Positions 1-4,699 of a stretch of DNA of 39,750 nucleotides are shown here, in pieces. Each line of letters begins with the position of its first letter. The first letter of the stretch is position 1. The position numbers were made by a program, and so were the translations under genes. The DNA lies in the IMG/VR virus record IMGVR_UViG_3300030101_003550, positions 1-39,750 of that record. One strand, given 5' to 3'. The stretch comes from a virus. The notes under the pieces were generated by a model. It saw only the letters and a list, made by a program, of their open reading frames with translations, did no database searches and was not told the DNA's origin.

Positions 1-89
1 ATGGGGAAATTGACCTGAGTAGGGAAGAGCAAAAAGAATTCGAGGAATTTATGAATATGGGGCGGAAAATGTTTGCTCCTAAAAAGTGA
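1..89 (+). CDS. 3' end of an unknown protein (5' cut by window edge)
   Basis: An open frame runs from the window edge (first full codon at 3) to TGA at 87-89 and gives a charged C-terminal tail ending in MGRKMFAPKK. Only about 28 residues are visible, so no function can be given. It is followed at once by the first hairpin leader module. It is probably the last part of another small plus-strand early gene, since the next genes share its strand and style. Confidence 0.5.
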   Translation, partial: GEIDLSREEQKEFEEFMNMGRKMFAPKK

Positions 90-167
90 ATCTTGACTCT
101 GCCCCTCTCAATGAGGGGGGCAGGAATCAGGACTCAATGAAGAGACTGGACCAAACCAAAAAAAATG
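88..167 (+). promoter_or_regulatory. Leader module 1: hairpin plus conserved leader
   Basis: The module starts at the end of the preceding stop codon. TTGACT at 93-98 is followed by an 11-bp stem (99-109 with 113-123, one T-G wobble, loop AAT). Next come GGACTC at 130-135, two CCAAA units, an A run and the ATG at 165. Module 2 at 529-620 repeats the same plan with compensated stem changes. No -10 box is seen at normal spacing from TTGACT, and no T run follows the stem. A plain promoter or intrinsic terminator is therefore not the best reading; an RNA leader or processing element is. Confidence 0.6.
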
Positions 168-527
168 AATACAAAGACAAAGACAAGAGAAGAACAAATC
201 TCAGTGGTTGAAGACGCAATTTCAAAACTAGAGGGAACTCTCATGGGAGATTGGCTGACTGAATCAATTGGACCAGCGGAAGCCGCCATTGAATCCGATT
301 ATCTTCCCTCGCTATGGGTTGAAGGAATAAATGGGTGGGTTCAATCAAAAGTCACCGCTTCACTTTCGGAAAGAGAAGCCGACTTTGACAAGAGAGAAGC
401 CGACCTCGCCAAGAGGGAAGCCGACTTTGAAAGGACGGAAAAAAACTTTGAAAATTGGAGAAAAGAATTTAGGGAAACCGTAAGGGAAACGCACTCGAAA
501 CTAGAGTATTGTCTGGACCACCTTTAG
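165..527 (+). CDS. Unknown early protein with coiled-coil C-terminus
   Basis: 120 residues, not recognised. Residues 1-65 form a mixed domain. From about residue 68 there is a charged helix with a clear 7-residue repeat (READFDK, READLAK, READFER), encoded by three near-identical 21-bp units at about 373-435, so a coiled coil that oligomerises or binds a partner is likely. It starts MNTK after an A run, the same start context as the next five genes. Its leader (88-167) is duplicated upstream of the following gene. It probably belongs to the accessory early block; no function is assigned. Confidence 0.75.
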   Translation: MNTKTKTREEQISVVEDAISKLEGTLMGDWLTESIGPAEAAIESDYLPSLWVEGINGWVQSKVTASLSEREADFDKREADLAKREADFERTEKNFENWRKEFRETVRETHSKLEYCLDHL

Positions 528-528
528 A

Positions 529-620
529 GAATCTTGACTCTGTCCCTTCCGACTTAGGAGGGGACAGGACTCAGGACTCAATGAAGAGACTGAACCAAAC
601 CAAACCAAACCAAAAAAATG
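529..620 (+). promoter_or_regulatory. Leader module 2: hairpin plus conserved leader
   Basis: Paralogue of module 1. TTGACT at 534-539 is followed by an 11-bp stem (540-550 with 557-567) whose T-G wobble is in the same place as in module 1. GGACTC occurs twice (567-572 and 574-579), then ACTGAA, four CCAAA units (595-614; module 1 has two) and the ATG at 618. Three stem pairs differ from module 1 and each change is compensated (C-G to T-A twice, T-A to C-G once), which is direct evidence that the stem itself is conserved. Confidence 0.62.
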
Positions 621-797
621 AATACAATAAAACGACAATACAAAATTGAGAGGGGCCGCCCCTCTTGGCATCAAAGCAAAGCCGGACACATCTTTTCGGG
701 AACCGTAACAGTATCTTTAACCGCGGGGGAATTGACGGCATGGGAAAACAAACTTGAAAAAACGGGGGAACCTTTCCAAATCACACTTATAAAATAA
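618..797 (+). CDS. Small unknown protein (59 aa)
   Basis: ATG at 618 after a (CCAAA)4 and A-run leader, TAA at 795-797. The product starts MNTIKRQYKI and ends FQITLIK. It is basic at the N-terminus and has a pattern compatible with a small beta fold followed by a helix (AGELTAWENKLEKTG). Not recognised. Support for its being real: the conserved leader module directly upstream, the shared ATGAATA start, and no competing plus-strand frame. A minus-strand open frame covering the same bases has no leader and is taken as a shadow. Confidence 0.6.
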   Translation: MNTIKRQYKIERGRPSWHQSKAGHIFSGTVTVSLTAGELTAWENKLEKTGEPFQITLIK

Positions 798-810
798 TTG
801 AATAAAAAAA

Positions 811-839
811 TTGACCTCTTCAAAAATTTCGAGTTTAAT
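811..839 (+). promoter_or_regulatory. Sigma-70-like promoter for the ardA-like gene
   Basis: TTGACC (811-816), 17-bp spacer, TTTAAT (834-839), 16 bases before the ATG at 856. Good -35 and a fair -10. The predicted transcript would have a very short A-rich leader. Confidence 0.5.
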
Positions 840-855
840 TCAAAGCACCAAATAA

Positions 856-1398
856 ATGAATACAAAAATGAATACCAAAGAACAAGACACGCCCCGCATT
901 TATGTGGGAACATATCGCAAATACAATAACGGCTCTATCGCTGGGGGTTGGTTGGACCTTGAAGACTACCCAGACAAAGAGGAATTTTTAGAAGCGTGTG
1001 CCAAACTGCACAAAGATGAATCAGACCCCGAGTTTATGTTTCAAGACTGGGAAAACCTCCCGTCGGGAGTAGTCGGGGAATGCTTTATTAACGAATCAGT
1101 TTGGGAATGGCTCGCTTTAGATGATCACGAGCGGGAACTACTCGCCGTTTATCAGGAACACATTGATTCCTCCGCCGACATTGAGACGGCACAAGACAAC
1201 TTTGCCGGAAGGCATGACAGCGAAAAGGAATTCGCGGAAGAGTGGACCCACCAGACAACAGGGGAAGCCGACTTTGACAGCATAGAATCCCGCCTTGGAA
1301 TTGTTATTGATTGGGAGGCGACATGGAACAGCTATTTAAGACACAGCTTTTCAAGTTGCCGACATAATGGAGAACACTGGTTTTTTCACAGCCGCTAA
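856..1398 (+). CDS. ardA: ArdA-like anti-restriction protein
   Basis: 180 residues, very acidic. The N-terminus matches the ArdA family (PRIYVGTYRKYNNGSIAGGWLDL, here split as PRIYVGTYRKYNNG then GGWLDL) and the rest follows its layout: an acidic middle (GECF, LAVYQEHI, AQDNFAGRH, EFAEEWTHQTT), then IDWEATW and a C-terminal HWFFHSR. ArdA proteins mimic DNA and block type I restriction enzymes; they are carried by plasmids, conjugative elements and phages. The gene has its own promoter (811-839), which fits very early expression. MNTK is repeated at the start (ATGs at 856 and 868), so the true start could be either. Confidence 0.85.
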   Translation: MNTKMNTKEQDTPRIYVGTYRKYNNGSIAGGWLDLEDYPDKEEFLEACAKLHKDESDPEFMFQDWENLPSGVVGECFINESVWEWLALDDHERELLAVYQEHIDSSADIETAQDNFAGRHDSEKEFAEEWTHQTTGEADFDSIESRLGIVIDWEATWNSYLRHSFSSCRHNGEHWFFHSR

Positions 1399-1419
1399 AA
1401 TTAAAATTAAAATTAAAAT
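1396..1419 (+). repeat. (TAAAAT)4 tandem repeat leader
   Basis: Four exact TAAAAT units. The first TAA is the stop codon of the ardA-like gene. The repeat fills most of the gap to the next ATG at 1436, followed by CTAACCACTGAAAAAA. Confidence 0.9.
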
Positions 1420-1435
1420 CTAACCACTGAAAAAA

Positions 1436-1975
1436 ATGAATATATCTGAGATTGAACTACCCACCCTGACCTCCGTTGTCTCTAATCCGAGCGGCTTAGA
1501 TAGTCTCGCTAACTATAGCGGGCCGGACCCCGACGAGTTCGCCCACTTGCTCGTCGTTCTCACCCGAAGCAGGGACAGCGATTGCCTCACCGAGTCTAAT
1601 TTTGAGGTAGCCCTTGAACAACTAGGCGGGGAGGAAAATGAACACGTTGAAATTCACCGCTTCGGTCACTGGGCTTGCGGCTGGTGGGAGGCCCTTGTAG
1701 TTAAGGAAGGGACTGAACAGCACCGTATAGCCCAAGAAATTGATTCAGCCTTGTCAGATTATCCTGTTCTCAATGATGAACATTTCTCTCTGAAAGAAAT
1801 GGAACACGCGAGCGATGTTTGGAGGGACTGCTACACCCACGAGGACAGAATGGAACACCTAAAAGAGAATGAGCATCAATTGGCAACCTACTTCACAAAG
1901 TTCAGCGACTTGCTGGAGTGCGCTAGAGGAAACTACTGCCCCGACTTTAACGGCTACTGTGAAATTATTAACTAA
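1436..1975 (+). CDS. Phage protein of unknown function with HWACGWWE motif
   Basis: 179 residues, acidic, soluble, no membrane segment. A run HFGHWACGWWEA-type (read in the protein as HRFGHWACGWWEA, about residues 74-86), preceded by LTRSRDSDCLTESNF and followed by IDSALSDYPVLNDEHF, resembles a small-protein family I have seen in actinobacterial and other phages, for which I know no function. No catalytic signature is certain. It follows the ardA-like gene, so an anti-defence role is possible but this is only context. It starts MNIS in the same ATGAATA context as its neighbours. Confidence 0.75.
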   Translation: MNISEIELPTLTSVVSNPSGLDSLANYSGPDPDEFAHLLVVLTRSRDSDCLTESNFEVALEQLGGEENEHVEIHRFGHWACGWWEALVVKEGTEQHRIAQEIDSALSDYPVLNDEHFSLKEMEHASDVWRDCYTHEDRMEHLKENEHQLATYFTKFSDLLECARGNYCPDFNGYCEIIN

Positions 1976-1982
1976 TCTTAAA

Positions 1983-2546
1983 ATGAATATAAAAGAATTT
2001 ATTGAGGACAATGTCCCCGCTGAAGTGATCGCTGGAGCATATAAGAAATGTTTCACCCCCCGCCTTAACAGGACGGGCAAGTATGCAAGACACACTTTCT
2101 TGAAGCACTACCTCCAACAGCATTGGACTGGTCCCGCTGCTATCGCTGCAGTGGAGACAGCGACAGGGAAACCCAACTCAATCACGGTGCAATACAGGTA
2201 TGATAGGAAGGGCAGACACCCAATAAATGAGGGGGTAATCGGGACCAGATCACTAAGCTATTTTTGCCGTGATTGGTTCGCCCCCTACCTGTTTGATCAC
2301 TACACGCCTCCAAAACCGGAGCCAAAGCCAGAGCCAGAGCCAAAGCGCATTAATCTAGACGCGACGAAATTCTGGTGTTTTGAGGGTAAGACTAGAGAGG
2401 CGTGCCTCTCGAAATTGCGTGATGCTTTGAGAGAGATAGTTGAATCAAATGATATTGATCAGTTTCTTGATCAATTATCTTTGAAGTATTCCGACGAACC
2501 CCCGCTTGGTCTTGCCGATTTAATAGCTCAAAATATTGACCAATAG
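1983..2546 (+). CDS. Unknown two-domain protein with Pro-Glu linker
   Basis: 187 residues from ATG 1983. An upstream in-frame ATG at 1869 would overlap the previous gene by more than 100 bases and is rejected; 1983 has the usual AAAATGAATATAAAA context. The N-terminal domain (about 1-105) is basic and contains paired aromatics (FCRDWFAPYLF). A linker KPEPKPEPEPK (about 112-122) follows, then a short helical C-terminal domain (LRDALREIVESNDIDQFLDQL). Not recognised. Seven bases separate it from the gene before. Confidence 0.7.
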   Translation: MNIKEFIEDNVPAEVIAGAYKKCFTPRLNRTGKYARHTFLKHYLQQHWTGPAAIAAVETATGKPNSITVQYRYDRKGRHPINEGVIGTRSLSYFCRDWFAPYLFDHYTPPKPEPKPEPEPKRINLDATKFWCFEGKTREACLSKLRDALREIVESNDIDQFLDQLSLKYSDEPPLGLADLIAQNIDQ

Positions 2547-2558
2547 AATTATATTAAC

Positions 2559-2660
2559 ATGAATATACTACTGAATAAAAAGATAGATGAACTCAAAAGA
2601 GATATCATCCCCGCCGATAAATTAAAAGTAGGGGAGACTCAAGGCGACAGCGGCCCCTGA
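2559..2660 (+). CDS. Possible 33-aa protein
   Basis: ATGAATATA start at 2559, TGA at 2658-2660. The product is MNILLNKKIDELKRDIIPAD then KLKVGETQGDSGP. Its start resembles that of the previous gene (MNIKEFIEDNVPAE) in rhythm (N-terminal helix, then IPA/VPA), so it may be a truncated duplicate. Support is only the start context and position; it could be non-coding leader. Confidence 0.35.
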   Translation: MNILLNKKIDELKRDIIPADKLKVGETQGDSGP

Positions 2661-2693
2661 AACCTGAAACCTGAAACCTGAACTACTACTACT
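2656..2693 (+). repeat. (CCTGAAA)3-CCTGAAC plus (ACT)4 leader
   Basis: Three CCTGAAA units (2656-2676), one CCTGAAC (2677-2683), then four ACT units (2682-2693) abutting the ATG at 2694. The first unit contains the stop codon of the small ORF. A related pair of CCCTGAA units (2904-2917) spans the stop codon of the next gene. Confidence 0.9.
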
Positions 2694-2909
2694 ATGGAAA
2701 AAATAATAAGCAAAACCGCCCAGATACATGGGCGAGGATCGCAGCCCTACCGATGGGTCTCCCGCCTGACCGTTGAGGAACAACACGCCGTGAAAAGAGG
2801 CGAGTTAGTTCTAATCCGTGATCATCACCCTCTGTCAGGGTGTGATTACAAAAGAGTCGTGTATGACCCCCGATCAAAAAAATTCGGCCACCGCAACTAC
2901 AAACCCTGA
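2694..2909 (+). CDS. Small basic unknown protein (71 aa)
   Basis: Starts MEKIISKTAQIHGRG, contains LTVEEQHAVKRGELVLIRDHHP and ends FGHRNYKP. Basic, no cysteines beyond one, no membrane segment. The LTVEEQHAVKRGE stretch followed by short beta strands could be a small nucleic-acid or protein binding domain, but I do not recognise a family. Its start sits directly after the (CCTGAAA)/(ACT) repeat leader. Part of the plus-strand early block. Confidence 0.6.
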   Translation: MEKIISKTAQIHGRGSQPYRWVSRLTVEEQHAVKRGELVLIRDHHPLSGCDYKRVVYDPRSKKFGHRNYKP

Positions 2910-2921
2910 ACCCTGAACCGT

Positions 2922-2994
2922 GTGTCCTGTAGCCCCCGTGCAGGACGCATAGTTCAGGAGTCATGAAGACTCACTGAACCTAAACAAAACCATG
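2922..2994 (+). promoter_or_regulatory. Leader module 3 (diverged): two hairpins before a small gene
   Basis: First stem 2922-2929 with 2941-2948 (8 bp, one T-G pair, core GTCCTG/CAGGAC). Second stem GTTCAG plus GAGTC (2952-2962) with GACTC, bulged A, CTGAAC (2968-2979), loop ATGAA. The second part aligns with modules 1 and 2 (CAGGACTCAATGAAGAGACTGAACC there, split as CAGGACTCAATGAAG and AGACTGAACC). A short A/C-rich leader leads to ATG 2992. Confidence 0.5.
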
Positions 2995-3114
2995 ATCAGC
3001 AAAGCTCAAATAGCACTAGCGTCCACGATCTTTTTCGTCGCCGTGTATGCCATCCACACCGTCGGCCTCGATAACATCGTTCGCCGAATCATCTCCACAG
3101 TATTCGACCTGTAA
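2992..3114 (+). CDS. Small single-span membrane protein (40 aa)
   Basis: ATG 2992, TAA 3112-3114. MISKAQ is followed by a hydrophobic helix at about residues 7-25 (IALASTIFFVAVYAI, HTVGL) and a short basic tail (NIVRRIISTVFDL). One transmembrane segment is likely. It has its own leader module (2922-2994) and lies 5 bases before the next gene. Function unknown; small membrane proteins in early phage blocks are sometimes superinfection-exclusion or envelope-modifying factors, but nothing here shows that. Confidence 0.6.
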   Translation: MISKAQIALASTIFFVAVYAIHTVGLDNIVRRIISTVFDL

Positions 3115-3119
3115 CCACC

Positions 3120-3377
3120 ATGAATGATCCTATAAAAAACGAGAATGACGGTCTCATGAGAGACGTGGATGCGCTCCTTACTTACCCGAATAATTCAGGA
3201 TTGACCACGATTGAACGATACAAATTAGGCGAAATTGATAATCCGTCGGGTTATCTCATGGCGATCTCTCGACAAGTCATAAAAGTGAGATCCCCCCGCG
3301 ACATTTGGCGACGAAATAAAGCGGTGTTTCTATCTCTCGTTAAACTGGGGGCTAAAAAAATTGAAAAAAATAATTGA
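3120..3377 (+). CDS. Unknown protein (85 aa)
   Basis: Starts MNDPIKNEN. The middle is LLTYPNNSGLTTIERYKLGEID and the C-terminus is basic (RSPRDIWRRNKAVFLSLVKLGAKKIEKNN). Soluble and mostly helical by eye. Not recognised. Its stop codon overlaps the -35 box of the promoter at 3374-3401, so it likely ends a transcription unit or is followed by a new internal start. Confidence 0.6.
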   Translation: MNDPIKNENDGLMRDVDALLTYPNNSGLTTIERYKLGEIDNPSGYLMAISRQVIKVRSPRDIWRRNKAVFLSLVKLGAKKIEKNN

Positions 3378-3401
3378 CAACCTAATCACATATTCCATAA
3401 T
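3374..3401 (+). promoter_or_regulatory. Strong sigma-70-like promoter
   Basis: TTGACA (3374-3379), 16-bp spacer, CATAAT (3396-3401). The predicted start lies in GGGGACTCAAC (3402-3412), nearly the same sequence as at the promoter at 4637. ACTGAATATAAAA then leads to ATG 3432. Confidence 0.7.
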
Positions 3402-3431
3402 GGGGACTCAACTACAACACTGAATATAAAA

Positions 3432-3710
3432 ATGAAAGAAAGACCGAGGAAAAACATCACTATCACCAAGAAATTAACCTCTGAGCAGGTGATCTCCGAG
3501 ATCGTAAAACAATACGCCAAGTCGGGGCGTGCAATCTTCGGAATCGAGCTTGCGGAGCCTCTCGGTGTGAGTCGAGCCTACGTTGACGCATACATCGACT
3601 ATCACCGCCTCGATGTGCTCACTCTGATGAAGGTGAACCCTAACACCTCCAGTAAGCGTGCGAGAAAGAGCAAAGCGTATATTCCGGTCCCTGCTGAAAT
3701 AAAGATTTAA
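3432..3710 (+). CDS. Small helix-turn-helix-like protein
   Basis: 92 residues, basic. Residues about 35-58 read IELAEPLGVSRAYVDAYID, which fits a helix-turn-helix with GVSRAYV at the turn and start of the recognition helix. The N-terminus (MKERPRKNITITKK) and C-terminus (SSKRARKSK) are positively charged, as in DNA binders. It has a strong promoter of its own and is followed by the three-way-junction RNA element, so it could be an early regulator. The family is not identified, and the HTH call rests on pattern only. Confidence 0.55.
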   Translation: MKERPRKNITITKKLTSEQVISEIVKQYAKSGRAIFGIELAEPLGVSRAYVDAYIDYHRLDVLTLMKVNPNTSSKRARKSKAYIPVPAEIKI

Positions 3711-3714
3711 GATT

Positions 3715-3787
3715 TGACCTCCCCCGCCGTCTGTTGAAGACCGAGCCTAAGTTTGTGTGTTCTTAGTATAGGCTCGGGGGGAGGTCA
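3715..3787 (+). ncRNA. Candidate three-way-junction leader RNA
   Basis: P1: 11 perfect base pairs, 3715-3725 with 3777-3787. P2: GTCT/AGAC, 3729-3732 with 3738-3741, loop GTTGA. P3: 8 perfect pairs, 3742-3749 with 3769-3776, loop of 19 nt. P2 abuts P3 and P3 abuts P1 with no unpaired bases; only three bases (3726-3728) join P1 to P2. An alternative pairing CTAAG/CTTAG within P3 could compete with it. It starts 4 bases after a stop codon and ends 10 bases before the ATG at 3798. No T run follows. It could be a riboswitch-like or protein-binding leader, or an unusual terminator. No known class recognised. Confidence 0.6.
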
Positions 3788-3797
3788 CCTTTCACCA

Positions 3798-3860
3798 ATG
3801 AATATGATGAATTATGAATATGAATATGAATATGAATATGAATACAGATACTGCATCTAA
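3798..3860 (+). CDS. Possible leader peptide with Tyr-Glu repeats
   Basis: ATG at 3798 opens a 20-codon frame (MNMMNYEYEYEYEYEYRYCI) ending TAA at 3858-3860. It overlaps, in another frame, the tandem ATGAAT array used by the next gene. It sits just after the structured RNA, the place expected for a leader peptide. The frame could equally be a by-product of the repeat. Confidence 0.25.
   Translation: MNMMNYEYEYEYEYEYRYCI
3814..3843 (+). repeat. (ATGAAT)5 tandem start-codon array
   Basis: Five exact ATGAAT units, all in the frame of the following gene, giving up to five alternative start codons (3814, 3820, 3826, 3832, 3838). Unit changes keep frame, so slippage would only change the length of an N-terminal MN repeat. 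Confidence 0.9.
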
Positions 3861-4032
3861 AAATGCAGAAGAGAAATGGAGAGACGATGATTATAAAGAG
3901 GCTCTCGCCACCACCGATCTCCGCTGGGATCTTGGCTGGGCAATCGGACTATTAAATCCTGAGAACCCCGCCCTAGCTCAACGGCTAGATGCTAATCTAA
4001 AGAGGCATGAACAGAGGAGGGTTCAACAATGA
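3838..4032 (+). CDS. Small unknown protein (64-72 aa depending on start)
   Basis: The ATG at 3838 (MNTDTASKNAEE) is preferred because it has the ATGAATACA context of other starts; upstream in-frame ATGs of the repeat would add up to four MN pairs. The protein is charged and helical with a tryptophan-rich middle (DLRWDLGWAIGLLNPENPALAQRLDANLKRH). Not recognised. Its stop overlaps the next start (ATGA), so the next two genes are probably translated by coupling to it. Confidence 0.6.
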   Translation: MNTDTASKNAEEKWRDDDYKEALATTDLRWDLGWAIGLLNPENPALAQRLDANLKRHEQRRVQQ

Positions 4033-4271
4033 GCCTCGATCTAGAAGCCGTGGTCTCGGATGGCAAGCGAGCCTACGCGAACTGGTCAACCTTAGATTTG
4101 TGCGACTACATGGAAGCCCTCGACGCTTATCATGAATCGCTTGAAGACCAAGCCGAACAATCGGCATGGGTAAACATCGAGGAGTATCACGAATGGCTCG
4201 ACAAGCGAGCCGAAGAAGCCATCGAAGAGATGGATAAGGACAAAGAATACCAAGCTCACTTTACCCAATGA
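4029..4271 (+). CDS. Acidic unknown protein (80 aa)
   Basis: Start codon overlaps the previous stop (ATGA), and the same overlap links it to the next gene. The product is strongly acidic and helical (LDAYHESLEDQAEQSAWVNIEEYHEWLDKRAEEAIEEMDKD, read in segments), with several Trp and Tyr. Such a small acidic helical protein could be a DNA mimic or an inhibitor of a host protein, but there is no motif to show this. Confidence 0.65.
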   Translation: MSLDLEAVVSDGKRAYANWSTLDLCDYMEALDAYHESLEDQAEQSAWVNIEEYHEWLDKRAEEAIEEMDKDKEYQAHFTQ

Positions 4272-4627
4272 TTCCATTACTATTACTCGCGGCTTGGTTT
4301 TTAGCCACCGTATTTCTTTGCCGGATGTTCCACGTCTGCACGACATACGATCACCCCGTCATTGAAGGGGAGGAAGAGGAGGAAGAGGAGGAAGAGGAGG
4401 AAGAGGAATACGAGATGGAGATAGAGCAGTGCTATCGATGTGGTGTTGAAAACTATCCCGACGATGAGACGGTATCATGGAGAGACGAAGGCTATGAACA
4501 CGACGAACACGATGCCCTTTTCTGCGATTCGTGTTTCCAAGACAAAGACAAGTATGGTCAGCCATATCTCTCCGACCTAGATGATATGAGGGACAACCCC
4601 CACGACTACCTACCGTATGGGTATTGA
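4268..4627 (+). CDS. Membrane-anchored poly-Glu protein with zinc-ribbon-like Cys pairs
   Basis: 119 residues. Residues 2-20 form one hydrophobic segment (IPLLLLAAWFLATVFLCRMF). A run of about 15 acidic residues follows at 33-49 (EGEEEEEEE...), encoded by four exact AGGAAGAGG units (4371-4406). Then CYRCG (about 55-59) and CDSC (about 87-90) form a CxxC...CxxC pair fitting a small zinc ribbon, and the tail is acidic and Tyr-rich. The combination of a membrane anchor, acidic spacer and cytoplasmic zinc ribbon is unusual. Coupled by ATGA overlap to the gene before. Not recognised. Confidence 0.65.
   Translation: MIPLLLLAAWFLATVFLCRMFHVCTTYDHPVIEGEEEEEEEEEEEEEYEMEIEQCYRCGVENYPDDETVSWRDEGYEHDEHDALFCDSCFQDKDKYGQPYLSDLDDMRDNPHDYLPYGY
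4371..4406 (+). repeat. (AGGAAGAGG)4 in-frame repeat
   Basis: Four exact 9-bp units coding for glutamates. A 9-bp unit keeps the frame when copy number changes, so spacer length could vary between isolates. Confidence 0.9.
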
Positions 4628-4636
4628 AGAAAAGAA

Positions 4637-4664
4637 TTGACAACTGAATCACCTCGTCTATAAT
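4637..4664 (+). promoter_or_regulatory. Consensus sigma-70 promoter
   Basis: TTGACA (4637-4642), 16-bp spacer, TATAAT (4659-4664): both boxes match consensus. GAGGACTCAAC follows at the expected start point, as at 3402-3412. ACTGAATA occurs twice before ATG 4700. It would drive the operon 4700-6692 or further. Confidence 0.8.
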
Positions 4665-4699
4665 GAGGACTCAACTTCAACTGAATAACAAAACTGAAT

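Noticed and set aside
99-567. Hairpins at 99-123 and 540-567 as simple intrinsic terminators
   Set aside because: They follow stop codons closely, but no T run comes after either stem, and conservation extends through the leader up to the next ATG.
671-913. Minus-strand open frame across the 618-797 gene
   Set aside because: No leader or neighbour on that strand; it runs through the promoter and start of the ardA-like gene and reads as a shadow.
1869-1982. Upstream start at 1869 for the gene ending at 2546
   Set aside because: It would overlap the preceding gene by 107 bases; the ATG at 1983 has the conserved start context.
4359-4652. Minus-strand frame ending in a PPLPPLPP repeat
   Set aside because: It is the reverse reading of the poly-Glu repeat of the 4268-4627 gene.
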